Shown piece after piece: positions 46,347 to 58,140 of a DNA stretch of 64,000 bases. The notes beneath the pieces were generated by a model that did not search any database, was not told the origin of the DNA, and worked only from the letters and a program-made list of their open reading frames with translations. Both the position numbers and the translations under genes were made by a program. The stretch's first letter is position 1; each line of letters starts with the position of its first letter. The stretch is from Lytechinus variegatus (lineage: Eukaryota; Echinodermata; Echinoidea; Temnopleuroida; Toxopneustidae): positions 42,350,201-42,414,200 of the forward strand of contig NC_054746.1 of the NCBI RefSeq assembly GCF_018143015.1, read 5' to 3'.

Positions 46347-49300
46347 GTAAGTATTATGATCTTCTGGAAATAATAATTTTGTACGGCTAGGAGTAGGAGT
46401 AGGACAGTAGGAGAAGCTGATCGATGCAAATAGGTACACGTGTATTACGTTCAACTTCAAGGGTTCAATCAGAACTGCGATGGTGTTTTTTCAGTATGGT
46501 TGTTAATATATAGCTCTATGGTTGTACTTATAATTGGCCTTTGAGTGGGACTGAATTCAGCATTATGGCTGGCTGTCAGAGACATTTTCCCAGATCCAGC
46601 CGGCTATTCACTGTAGCATATGTCATCTAAATTAAGCCATGATAGTCTTTGCAAAACATTTTGAAACTTTTGACCAATCACAGCCACACATCAACACAAC
46701 GCAGGATTCTGTGATGTCAGATTCTATTTTTAATTTTGCCTATAAATTCATATTTTGGAAATTAATTATACATCCCCTAATTGAGATGGGTTGAATGTGC
46801 AGTATAGTTATATATATAGCTCATATCCCTGCATGGTGGGGGGGGGTATATAGTCAAGGTTTATGTAGGATGTGGCTTCACTAAATGGGATATCCAGTAA
46901 CATATGGTGGCTTAATTGTAATTTCTTGTAAAAATTTCTATTTCCAGGCTCCCCTTGGTTGATCTGTATGCCTGTACACATTTTCTTTCTTATTCTATCA
47001 AATGACCTATAGAAATGCAGATCTTCAGTTTTTGCTGGCTCCTTAGCTGCACCCACCTCCCCATCTCCCCATTTTTTAAAGACAATCTAATCTTATTTTG
47101 TTTTATTGAATTTGATACAATTGAATGAAGTTTAATTTATTATATCATATTTGGATAGGCCTTCTTTGATCCTTGTAGCTACTATAATGGTGGAAAACTA
47201 ATTTACTACGTTCATTCTGACTGATGATTAAGATTTATTTTGTTAGTATTTATTTTGTTATAGTCATCAAGTTCTGATCGCTTGGCTTTTACATACTCTG
47301 GGTAATTGGTGTTCTATATGACACAGTTTTGACAAACTGAATCGATTACCGGTAATTGGCTATAATTTATTCTGACATGTAGACCTAAAACATGTTAACT
47401 TTTGACTAGATGCAAGCTGGAAATACCTATACCTGACTAGCTGGGAACAAAATAACACTTTTATGTGCTATCCACTTCAAATGAATTTTCCTAGAAAACT
47501 TATAACCTTATTTTATTGCAGGTATGACAAATGGTGCAGGACATACTTTCAGAGGCAGGGCATCCCTAGCCCTCCTTCCATACCTGTATTTGGAAACTTT
47601 ATAGAGTGGTTTGTTGTAAGTACAATCAGTTTAACCCATTTCATATCCCCATCTCATGTTGGCCCTACACTGGGCATATGTTTGAATCTCTGAATCCATA
47701 TTTCCCTTTTGTGAGCTGCCAATCTTACCTGTTTATATTGTAAATAGTTTTTAAACCTTATCTATGTAATGATTGCATTTGTTATTAACTGTTTTATTCC
47801 TATATGCAAAATAAGATTTAAGTAGAGATTCACTAACAGCAATTTGGAGAGAGAAAACAGAACACATGAAGGGGTATTTTTTCAGTTTACTTTATTTTGT
47901 TCAAACTATATCATTATGGGCCTGGAGTACCTTTTATAATGTTTTGACATCATAGTTAATAGGTCCATGATTTGAATAAGAAATTTCACTATTCATTGAG
48001 AAAACAAAATCGGAGTTGTCAACATTGAAATCTTAACCCAGGTTAATATTTTTAAATTTCATCATAACTTAGAAAGTACATTTATCTAGTTCATGAAACT
48101 TGGACATAAGGGTTATCAAGTATTACTTAAAGCTTGTGTATAGTTTTGGTAAATCCACCAAAATGCACCTATCACTATTCCAATTCAATGCTATCTAATA
48201 TGAATGGATATGCCCTATAACAGTTATGATGTGGAGGATATGAAATGAAAATGTGTTTTACAGGATAAATTTTGTGATTTTACATGGAAATTTAACTTTA
48301 TCGGGTCACCCGATCAAATTAAAATATCTGTGTGTTTTTTTCTTTCAATTAAATCCTATTCCAAATCATGGAATGGGCTGAAACTTTCAAGATATGTTCT
48401 TTGTCTGTAACTTTTGGATATCTAATCACTAAATTTATAAGATAAGTGCTTGAATGCCCATTTTTAAATTTAAAACAAGCATCGCCGAGAGAGGGCGCTA
48501 TATATCCAAGATTTGAATATTTGAAATTTTCTCAGAGAAGTGCAGTTAGAAAAATATCTAACGGTCTCTACGCTTCAGTAAGACTGTCATATTAGATGAT
48601 ATTCGATTATCAATCACATTATTGACCATTTACCAAAGCTATACACAGGCTTTAACATCCTGCTTTAGTTTCAGGTCACATGACTAGGTCAAAGGTCACT
48701 TATAGGGTCAATGAACTTTTACCATATTGGGGGTATTTGTGGAATTGTCATCATAACTTAAAAGTTTATGGATCTATACACATGTAGTTCATCAAACATA
48801 GGCATAAGGGTTATCAAGTATGTTTTTGCACATGTGTAATAGGTCACATGATTATATTCAAAAGTCATGTTGGGTCAAGGGACATAGTATTTTGATATCA
48901 TATGAGTGTTTTCTTTTGTGAATAAGTATTCAATAGCTGTTTTGAAAGTCAGCACTGTAATCGCGTAATACAGGCGAGACTGCCAGAGGCGTTCCACTTG
49001 TTTATCTATATCCCTTCTATAGGAGTATAATGGTATTTAAATTAATTCTTACAGGTATTTCATGATAGATTTGCTGAATACTTCCAGAAATATGGAAAGA
49101 TTGTTGGGTAAGTTGAAGTATATATGGAAAATAGATTTATAAGACTATCATAAATAAAAATTTGACAAAATATGAACAAAAAAGGAATAATTTCACATTA
49201 AAAAATATTAAATTTTTGTTTTGAATAGTAAATTTTAAAAGTATGATAATGTGTTTCTCATATGAAATGTCATTTGGAAAAGATGATTAAAAAGAGGTAA

Positions 49301-52300
49301 AGAAAATACTGACTTGTTTTTATATTGTTACAGTGTCTACAATTTCCGGAAACCCACGCTGTTAGTCTCTGATCCAGATGTAGTGAGGAAAATATTGGTG
49401 AAAGACTTTGATCATTTCGTGAATCGAGATGTATGGAGCTTATTCTATTTTTAAATCTTTTGTTAGGGTACATAATTATTGTCTTTGAGAGATTAGGATA
49501 TTCAAGTTTAAATTGTAAGATGAAGACTGGAATTGGTAATCAAAGGAACGTCTTTAGATTAGCCTCTTGAAATCTAAATTCATTCATTTAAAGCCAGGCA
49601 CCTTTTTATCTGTATTATAGGTTCTCAGATTCTCCCTCTTTCATGTTAAAGTGAATGCATGTACCATGTATTTTAATGATCATATAAGTAGACTCTAGAA
49701 GTAGACAGTGTGACCATAGGGACAGATGTTTAAATATTAAAATGATAGAGGATTTGTATAGTGCATATATCCACCTTATTAGGTGCTCAGACGCTCCTAT
49801 ATCACCCCGGCTGGGCTAGTATATTCCGATGTTCACAGCTTTTTGAGAAATTGCTCCCTGCCGGTACCAATTTACATGTATCTCACCTGGGTTGAGTGCA
49901 GCACAATGTGAGTAACTTTTTTGCTGAAGGAAAACACGCCATGGCTGGGATTTGAACCCATATCCCTCAGATTGAAAGACAAGAGTCTTATCCTCAAGAC
50001 TACAACACCCCCTCAAAATAAACAATAAAAATTTCGTGAAATATTTTCTGTTCAAATAAGTGATCAAAGTTATTTTATCTTTGAATTATAAGATGAAGAC
50101 TGCTTGCTTATCATGTATAGGCAGTTTCGAAAATAGTAACAATATCACTGCTATCAGAAATATTTGATAATGATGTGGAGATTGATTTATGTATTTTTAG
50201 TATTTTTTACTGATTCAAAACTTAGGAAAGGTATTTTTTAATGCTTCTTGTCATTACATGGTATTATTTTCTCTATCAAAAGCATGAATAACATTGGTTA
50301 TATGATTTGATAGTGAAGTTTAATTATGTTTGTATCCTAGAAAGCTGTATTGAAGAATGAGCTTCTTGATGGTGGTATGTTGACTGCTAAGGATGAGAGA
50401 TGGAGACAAATTCGTAATTTACTCTCTCCATCATTTACAAGTGTCAAGCTTAAGAGAGTAAGTGCTTTAAACCTATTCAGAGTAATCTTTAAACAAATAT
50501 TGTACCATAGTATTGAAATAATGTTATGCCTAGCTGTAGGCCTATGTAGTGTGATGTGACATAATGATGTACTGTAAATTTGACACTAAATTAAACTGGT
50601 AAAGGGATGCGTGCCTTCTCACACAAGTTTCTTACTGAATAGTAGCATGTGGTACAGTTCTATTGGCCCATATTCTGAAGTCAGGTTTAACTTAAACTCA
50701 GGTTTAAAGTTTGGTTTAAGTATAGACACCCAATTGTTTCATAATCACCAACATTAGAGATATAATACTTCAGCTCATTCGGCTCTCAAATCAGTCATAA
50801 TTGTGTAGGAAGTATAAATAGATGATTGTCTTCAGCATCGATGAATCAGGAAAGAGCACAGTAACATAAGAAACTTACAACTTAATAAAAAAAATTGATA
50901 CTTCTGGCTTCTCATACTTAAACCCCAACTTTAAACCTGGGTTTAAGTTAAACCCGACTTCAGAATATGGGCCATTGAGTTTTGCAATTACATACTTGTA
51001 GAAATCAAGTGTACTACTTTTGCAGCAGAACTGAATTCCTGGTTGTATCTGATTGTCTATATCTTATAAAGAATATTGACTTCATATCATAATAATTGTT
51101 CATGCTATATGAGTTGAAATATGTGATTTTGTTTTATATTCAGATGTTTCCATTGATGAAAGAATGTGCTGAAGTTCTTGTTGATGTTTTCAACAAACGT
51201 GAAGAAGAGGGAAAGAATATTGAATGCAAGGAGTATGTATAATGTAACACTTGTAATATTTAGTTTTCATTATGTTTTGTATTGCTGTACCATCTGGCAC
51301 CATATTGCGAACACCTGCAATTCTACCATATTTCTATTTTCAAAGTGCTATAATTTGGTATTTTGCCAGCTATATTATTTTATAATAAGGATGGTGGAAG
51401 GAGGAGCTCCAGCCATTAAGAAACCAACCGATCCAACTTTTCACATCATTTTCTGCATATCTTAATCTAAGAAAATGTTATGCATTTAAGCTTGGATTAA
51501 GATGATTGGATAAGGTCTTTACAAGATGGTAAAATATAGCCTTCACCAGTCATGTTTAAGATGAAAATACTGAATTTGCATCAAAAGTGTTTTGGTTGAA
51601 CAAAGAAGTAAGTAAGATTATTATTCTAGTAGAGAGTCAGTCATTTTTAAGTGCAGCAGAGTGATCTCGTTTTTAGCCTTGGTTGAAATGGGTATCTCTT
51701 CTTGTTTAATAACTTGGTTCCCTTTGTTTTTGAAGGCATATCACACACAGACTTAAGTCATCGAAGAAACAGACATATGAACACTTCAGCATGATTTTAA
51801 AGGCATTCAAATTTTAACATTGCTTATTAAGTAGTAATTCAAGTTTAATGGTGTGAATCTTCTTATTAACGTTTAATTTTGCTTAAAATGTACAGTGTAA
51901 TCAATGCATATGTTTATGTAGTGGATTTTCTTCTGAATATCACAATAGTGTAGCTATTACTTGTGTCTTTCTTTTTTTTATTAGACTGTATGGTCCATAT
52001 GCCATGGATGTGATTGGATCATGTGCCTTTGGTCTTCGTGTTAACTCTCAAACAAACCAAGATGAGCCTTTCATTGAATATGCAAAGCGAGTTTTCAACT
52101 TCAGTGCTACAAACCCAGTCTTTCTGATTGTCAGTGAGTAAAGTTTATCATATTTATATCTTTCAACAGAGTGATTTACACAAAGATGAGTCTTTCTTGC
52201 TGTTATATGCAATATACTATACAAAAGTTTCTCAAGGTTGTAATGATATTGAGAATAATGATGATGGTGATGATGATGATATTGATGCCCCCTTCAAAAA

Positions 52301-55300
52301 AAAGTCAAAAATAAATAAATGAAGATAAATAAAATAGAATAGAATAGAATGAAATAAATAAATCATGACCATAACAAAAAAATAAGATATTTTTGTCCAA
52401 ATGTTTGGCTTATTATATATACCACTGATTAACCATGAAACTCTTATTTACCCATGGTAGTCTTTGGTATGACTTGGGTGGTTATCTAACCAATGGTTTC
52501 CCATTTATGTGACAGGCTTTCTACAACTGAGTTACCTTAATTACTCTTTGGACTTTTCCTCTTTTTACCTCTGTGTAGTGTTGTTTCCATGGACTGCACC
52601 CATTCTGAATTTCTTCAAGTTGGGTACAATGCCCAAGGATATTGAGAAGTTTTTCTTAGGGGTGTTTGAGAAGGCTATAGCAGATAGACAAGCAAGTGGG
52701 GATACAGGGGTGAGATTAATGTCAAAAATCTATTGATATTTCACTGCTTCGAAAATGAAAATAGATTGATTAGATTATGACAATGAAAATTCTGAGTTGG
52801 ATAGGATAAATTTATGAATAAGTACAAATAGAAGAAATCAAAGAGAATTGAACGTAATATTTTTAAGGGAAAACATTTCAAATACTAGTATCTTAATGTG
52901 GTATTGATTATGTCTTTAAGTTGACGGCATCTTCAGTCCTAATTGTTAGATCAGATAACAAAGGAAGAAAATAACCATCTAAGGTGAGACCAATTAGCAA
53001 CAATGAATTTGTTCTAAAACAAACTGTTATAATGGTTGCTTCTGTTAGCGCTTTGTAACTTTTGAAAAAGCGCTTAATAAGAAGGAATTATTATTATTAT
53101 TATTAATGCAAAATAGGAAAATAGCTTAATATTTAAGTATTTTCAAGTATTCTCTTGATTGCTGGGGACCACTTTTGTTTTAATCATTGATCAGATCAGT
53201 AATTTAACACAATTGTTATTGATGAATATTGTTTTATGATTCTTAGCAATTAGATTTCCTTCAGTTGATGTTGTCTGCTCACAAGGAAGATGGTGATGTG
53301 AATAGGATGAATGATGAAGATGATGATGTTGCAGACTTAGCCCAGGAAACAAGCTGGAAACCAAAACAGAAGACTGCTCTCAGTAAAAATGAAATTATAG
53401 GAAATGTAAGACCCTTCTCTATATGAATACATAATCAATATCTCTGTGCAGGTAATTGCCAAACCCTTTTCTGGGGGACTCTCAAAATGATCAAATGTAT
53501 ACACTGAAATGACTTAAAAGTATTGTAATAATTCCCAGGTTTATTAAATGAGTCCTTATAAGGTTGATTATCTTTTTTCAATAGTTTGAATTATGTTCCT
53601 GGAATCCCTAAAAACAATCTTTAAAAATCCTTTTAAAAGGATATTTTTGGGGTGCAGAGTACTTCCTACCTCGTAATGTTGCTCTTACCTAGATGGCTCA
53701 TTACCAGACTATTTTGGTCTCACCCAATTTAATTTTTGTACTTTTTTTTTTATTTCAGGCAATAACCTTCCTCTTGGCTGGTTATGAGACTTCTAGCACA
53801 GGTTTAGGCTTTGTTTCCTATCTCCTAGCAACCAACCAACGTGTCCAGGATCGCCTTATAGAGGAGGTCAAGGAAAAGGCGCCCTCACTGAATGATATCA
53901 CTTTTGAGACGGTAACGAAGATGGAATATCTAAATATGGTTATCATGGAATCAATGAGAATATATCCCCCTGGAGAACTGTAAGTTTTATTTTGACTTGC
54001 CTTTTTTTGGAAATGCAGATATTGTATCCATATTTCTACGTTAAAGCATAATTCCACTTTCTTTCAAGATTTTAGCTTATTGTACATTGTTTTATTGATT
54101 TTTTAAAATAGTTTTTGCATTCATACAATGTTTGAGTAAAATATAACTTAACAATGCAGTAAAATATCAAGTTGGAATTATACTGAGAGGATAAAAAAAT
54201 GTGTAGAAAATTCTTGGGGAAAGGTCACCTTGTGGTTTTTATTGCTTTGTATTTGTGAATTGTTGAATATGACTGTTATGACATCATTTTACAGTAATTT
54301 ACCAGAAAATTAATTAATTTGAAGAATAACTTCATCATTTGATTCTATAAAAGTTAACCTGGTAGTTTCTTTTATGTGAATTTTTTTATTCATTTTCAAA
54401 TTTATATGTTAGATCAGAAAGATGGTGCTCTATAAATGTCTATTATTATTTGAATTAACAACATGATAGTTACCTGTCAATCTTTTTGATGTTATTATTC
54501 TTTTGAAAATAACATTTAACATTCAGTAATTTGTGCATTTACCTTCCAGCCTAGACCGCGTTTGTAACAAAGAAATCACCTACAATAATATCACCATCAA
54601 GAAAGGACAACATATTCTTATACCAATATGGAACCTTCAACATGATCCTGACCTTTGGCCTGACCCAGAGACCTTTGACCCTGAAAGGTATTTGATGCAA
54701 ACTCAATATTACAATACATTCTTTACATCATAATCCTGCTAAGCTGTAAATTGAAGCAATATATCATTAATCTGTGATGTAACATTTAGACAAAAGTATA
54801 AATTTCTACTTACACAATATGGCCATAGAAAACACAATTTGTGTACATGAAGGGAAATATAAAGTAATTTTCATACTATTACCAAAACAACAAAAAATAA
54901 GTGGCATCCCATTGATTTAGACTTGCACTGTTCATATGATATTGGATATGCTATATTGCTCACTTTATGAAAATGCATTCATTATTTTTAAATGTAATTG
55001 GAGCTGTACTACAGTCTTGTGCAGATATGTTTAAGAAGAATGTCACCAAGGAATTAGTTGAAATTCTTGAAAAATCAATATCTAAATGTCTTTAATTCTC
55101 TGATATCATGCTTCAATACTATTTCATTAGACTTTTTAGTGTTCACGAATACTTACTACAAACCATCAAAAAATACTAAAACAAACAACTTGAAATGATT
55201 TTTTTTAATGATTTTTCGTGATCCAAACTTTCAACCTTTTTGCTTGTAAGTATATTGTATGGCACAGAAACTAGTATAATTAATGATTAAATTCTAGGTT

Positions 55301-55885
55301 CAGCAAGGATCGTCGAGGAAACAACCACCCATGTGGCTGGCTACCCTTTGGTATGGGCCCACATAGTTGTATCGGTGTCAGGTTTGCATTGTTAGAGATC
55401 AAAGTAGCTGTGGTCTGCATCCTACAGAAGTTCCGTTTTGAAACTTGCCCTGAGACAGAGGTAAGCACCTAAACATTAATATTGTCTGTTTGATAGCTAG
55501 ACCAATCATCAGTGAGATAAGCTTTGAGGATGTTAAAATTTTCATGCAGTGCATTAACATATGGGGTGATTCACAAAGGTGTATTGATTGTCGGGCTATT
55601 TGACAGAAATGTCACAGCCATTCATTCACCCTTGGTAACCGGTGCTCAATAATTTTTATCGCCTAGTACAGAAATGTAACATCACAGACACAAATTTGCT
55701 CTTCATAGAAACTTAGTTTTAGTCATTATCATTATGAGGGGAAAATAAACATGTTTTTATTTGTATTTTTCCTCTCATTGTTATAGATTCCACCAAAACT
55801 TGGCAACCTGAGTTTCCTTACCCCTCCCAATGGAATCAATCTACGCATCCTTCCTCACTCTCGTTACAACCTACGAAGTCGATGA
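46297..55885 (+). CDS. Cytochrome P450, CYP3 clan, 13 coding exons, 519 residues
   Basis: A heme mono-oxygenase; the CYP3 clan usually acts on xenobiotics, steroids or lipids at the ER membrane. Exons: 46297-46346, 47522-47615, 49055-49107, 49334-49430, 50341-50457, 51144-51232, 51985-52133, 52579-52709, 53247-53405, 53759-53979, 54550-54687, 55298-55460, 55787-55885; all GT-AG with matching phases. Landmarks: N-terminal anchor (about 1-16), proline hinge IPSPPSIPVFGN, helix C WRQIR (W119), I-helix AGYETSS (about 320-326), K-helix ESMR (377-380), PERF (431-434), heme loop FGMGPHSCIG with C457. SPSFTSVKLKR and FALLEIK are close to vertebrate CYP3A. Oddities: His replaces the usual Arg in FxxGxRxCxG, and an acidic insert lies before the I helix. 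The exact subfamily (CYP3-like or an invertebrate relative) needs a tree. Confidence 0.93.
47522..47615 (+). CDS. P450 exon 2: proline hinge
   Basis: Encodes residues 17-48, with GIPSPPSIPVFGNF matching the CYP3A GIPGPTPLPFLGN. Ends in phase 0 at GTAAGT. Confidence 0.9.
48008..49003 (+). repeat. Second copy of the AGGTCA repeat, split by an insertion
   Basis: The two halves (48008-48130 and 48652-49003) match units of the array at 35000-36230, including ATCATAACTTAGAAAGTA, AAACTTGGACATAAG, AGGTCAAAGGTCA at 48686-48698 and the end GGCGAGACTGCCAGAGGCG. It lies in P450 intron 2. Confidence 0.8.
48131..48651. mobile_element. TTAA-flanked element nested in the repeat
   Basis: AGCTTGTGTATAGTTTTGGT at the left is the inverse of the right end (ACCAAAGCTATACACAGGCT). 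TTAA flanks both sides (48127-48130, 48652-48655). Taking the element and one TTAA away leaves TATTAC-TTAA-CATCCTG, close to the array text TATCAC-TGAA-CATCCTG. A piggyBac-type non-autonomous element fits. No frame. Confidence 0.85.
49055..49107 (+). CDS. P450 exon 3
   Basis: Encodes residues 49-66; FQKYGKIVG matches the CYP3A KKYGKVWG. Ends in phase 2. Confidence 0.88.
49334..49430 (+). CDS. P450 exon 4
   Basis: Encodes residues 66-98; PTLLVSDPDVVRKILVKDF matches the CYP3A PVLAITDPDMIKTVLVKEC. Donor GTATGG, phase 0. Confidence 0.88.
49750..50012 (-). mobile_element. tRNA-derived SINE, copy 2
   Basis: On the - strand: tRNA-like head with B box GGGTTCAAATCCC (49947-49959), body (CCATGGCGTGTTTTCCTTC, TGCTGCACTCAACCCAGG) and a tail with AGGTGGATATATGCACTATA. 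Same family and orientation as 8412-8732. It lies in P450 intron 4. Confidence 0.85.
50341..50457 (+). CDS. P450 exon 5: helix C
   Basis: Encodes residues 99-137, including ERWRQIRNLLSPSFTSVKLK, the heme-propionate-contacting WxxxR helix. Whole codons at both ends. Confidence 0.93.
50664..50975. mobile_element. MITE with GGCCCATATTCTGAAGTC termini
   Basis: TGGCCCATATTCTGAAGTC and GGTTTAACTTAAAC at the left are mirrored at the right (GTTTAAGTTAAACC, GACTTCAGAATATGGGCCA). P450 intron 5. Confidence 0.78.
51144..51232 (+). CDS. P450 exon 6
   Basis: Encodes residues 138-167 (MFPLMKECAEVLVDVF, then an acidic/basic stretch). Donor GTATGT; the phase-2 end joins exon 7 as Glu-Leu-Tyr-Gly. Confidence 0.85.
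51985..52133 (+). CDS. P450 exon 7
   Basis: Encodes residues 167-217; YGPYAMDVIGSCAFGL matches the CYP3A FGAYSMDVITSTSFGV. Donor GTGAGT, phase 1. Confidence 0.92.
52579..52709 (+). CDS. P450 exon 8
   Basis: Encodes residues 217-260; LFPWTAPILNFF matches the CYP3A VFPFLIPILEVL. Acceptor GTGTAG, donor GTGAGA, phase 0. Confidence 0.88.
53247..53405 (+). CDS. P450 exon 9, acidic insert
   Basis: Encodes residues 261-313. LDFLQLMLSAHK matches the CYP3A VDFLQLMIDSQN, followed by an acidic stretch (NDEDDDVADL) longer than the CYP3A equivalent, then the approach to the I helix. Confidence 0.88.
53759..53979 (+). CDS. P450 exon 10: I and K helices
   Basis: Encodes residues 314-387 with AGYETSS (oxygen-activating Thr324) and ESMR (ExxR, Glu377 and Arg380). 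Ends in phase 2 at GTAAGT. Confidence 0.95.
54550..54687 (+). CDS. P450 exon 11: beta-sheet and PERF start
   Basis: Encodes residues 387-433; LDRVCNKEI matches the CYP3A LERVCKKDV, and DPETFDPER begins the PERF motif that exon 12 completes. Confidence 0.93.
55298..55460 (+). CDS. P450 exon 12: heme-binding loop
   Basis: Encodes residues 433-487. LPFGMGPHSCIGVRFALLEI holds the heme-ligand Cys457; the residue two before it is preceded by His455 where most P450s have Arg. Donor GTAAGC. Confidence 0.95.
55787..55885 (+). CDS. P450 exon 13: C-terminus and stop
   Basis: Encodes residues 488-519; IPPKLGNLSFLTPPNGINL matches the CYP3A IPLKLSLGGLLQPEKPVVL. Stop TGA at 55883-55885. Confidence 0.9.
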   Translation: MPPKLGNLSFLTPPNGINLRILPHSRYNLRSR

Positions 55886-57559
55886 ACATATGTACCAGCT
55901 TTGTAAAATATGAATGTTGTACCTACATTCCTAAAGAATATAGAAAGGTCCTAGTGACATGTACATTATCCCATAGTTGTCCTAGCTTTAGCAATTCAAC
56001 AATAAACCATTTTTAATCTAATGTTGTTGCTTAATGTATATTCCAGTCTTAAGATGAGTTTAAAAGTGACACTGTAATGTTCAATACACATACCAGGTGC
56101 AGATATTTTCATTGGGTAAGCATATTGGTCTAATGTATTAGGGTAACTCGTGGCCATCATCAAATTTCATTTGCTTGTGTGTACTTATGCATGCTTTCTT
56201 TGATATTTATTTGATTTATATCAAATGAATTCCATTGGGCCAATATCAGATTCTTATGTTAAAATGACAAGTGAATAAATGCACTAGTTTCAGAAAAAAA
56301 TTCAATATATTCTATGCTACTACTTCTTCCTGTGCTTAACAAAAGCTGTTCAAAGTCTCAAACTGTAATCATAAGTTGTCCATTTTTATAACTTATTTTA
56401 GATAATCACATTAAATCAAATAACATGTAACTTTTCACAGTTTTTTATACTTTTTCAAAACAGTAGTAAGTTACAATAATAAGGAATAATTTGCCATCAA
56501 AATCTGAGTGTATTTTCTAAATTCTTTGAAAGAAATGTGAACCTTTACTTTCCAATTCATACTTCTTACTGATTTAACTTAGTGACATTTTACATTTTCC
56601 TATTAATATTGGATTTTTTATGTTTTGTTTTTTATAGTCCTGTATACTGCATCTCTTGATTTCTTAGAGTGATGAATGTCAGGGTATTCGCTTTTCCATC
56701 ATATTCTCCTGTTACATTATTGGTGTTCTATTAGCAATGATGTTGATATTTACAGTAGATGACAGATCAAGAAAATTAAGAAGGGAGATTATAAGTGTAT
56801 ATTTTCATGAGTGATTTAACAAGCTATGATGTAAAACGAGGTAAATCTGACATTGATTTAAATTATTGAATTTAATTATGAATAAAGAATTACATATTCA
56901 TTAATCATTTTTTCTTTGTTCAATTATTTTCTGGTATGTTTTAATGGAAGTAGTGAAGATAGTTGCCATTTATCACAACAAGGTTAGCTATGTTACATTA
57001 TTCCTATGAAAATAAAATAACACAATCAATAATTTGCATTTGAAATTTTAAAAGCACAGATGTGCTAAGTTTATGTTATTCCTACAGAGCTATATGAAAA
57101 AGTGAGATGAATATATAATACATACAGGATCAACAATAGTATTTCAGTAGTGTGCAAAATGGTTATGATGTTAATCAGATAATTTCTGTAAGCTTGGCAA
57201 CAATTTAAAGAGTAGATGAGTTCCTTTTGAGTGTTTAACAGTTACATTTGCTCTGTAAAGAATAGATATAGAATGTGTGTGAATGAGCATGCTCCCTCAC
57301 ATTACAGACATAATAATCTCTGACCAAGGCCTGGAGTATACACTTGATCTTTCTATCAAGAAAAAGAATTGGAAATAGAAGAGAGGAAGGTGTCAGAGGG
57401 CAGAGAGGGGATAATGTATAAAGTTTATGAAAAATATGATTTAAAAAGAAAAAAGTCATAATAAAGGTAATGATGATATGTTTTAGTGATGATAATTGTA
57501 ATGTGTCACAATCAAGCTCCCCCACTTCTCTTTGTTTAATCAAGCTTTCAATTTCTCAT
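55886..57559 (+). terminator. P450 3' UTR and downstream DNA
   Basis: AATAAA occurs at 56001-56006, about 115 bases after the stop, and again near 56274 and 56881. The first is a reasonable poly(A) signal. Nothing else is recognised up to 57559. Confidence 0.4.
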
Positions 57560-58140
57560 TTCCATATCCACATTCACCATCAAATATCCTCCCTCTCTCA
57601 TCCCTACACACAATCAACCACACTTGATACCACTCTCACTCTCCTCAAACATTTTCTCATTGGCATACATTCCTACTCGCCTTATAACACTTTCTTTCTC
57701 ACCTACACCCTTACCATTAAGCTTTATATCTTATTCCCACACATTCTCAACATCAATTACCTTCTCGACACACTCATTATCAAGTTCTTGCTCTCTCTCA
57801 TTCCCACACACCCTTAACGACACTCGCCAACACTTTCTACCTTTATTTCCACACTCACCATTACACACTTTCTGTCTCATTCCCACACACACTCGCCATA
57901 CTATGTTCATTTACACACACCATCCATACTCTCACACCCTCATCCACACCACCTATTCTCTCCTCATTCACACACGCCCTCACTTGACATCAAACTCACT
58001 TTTCTCATATTCACACACACTTTCCCCCACACTCGCCATCAAATACTTTCTCTCTTTCTACCACACACCCACATCATTTGTGCACACAATCCACGGTCAC
58101 ACTTGCATTCACATCATGCTCCCGTATACTTTTTAAAGGT
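57560..58140. repeat. Pyrimidine/CA-rich degenerate array
   Basis: The + strand is almost free of G. The block CACACTCGCCAT-ACTTTCTCTCTCATTCCC recurs loosely (CTCGCC near 57677, 57824, 57891 and 58033), which points to a decayed minisatellite. Its long open frames (up to 170 codons) are low-complexity Ser/Thr/His/Leu and not gene-like. Confidence 0.65.

Larger units (their letters stand above)
51233..55786. other. P450 introns 6-12
   Basis: Between the exons I see only small debris: a SINE-tail-like GCGCTTAATAAG-ATTATT stretch near 53065-53105, a similar GGTGCTCTATAAATG near 54422, and GAT repeats near 52256-52282. Confidence 0.4.

Noticed and set aside
57470-58136. Overlapping + strand open frames of 115 and 170 codons
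   Set aside because: They follow from the G-poor degenerate repeat, which lacks stops by composition; the peptides are low-complexity Ser/Thr/His/Leu.
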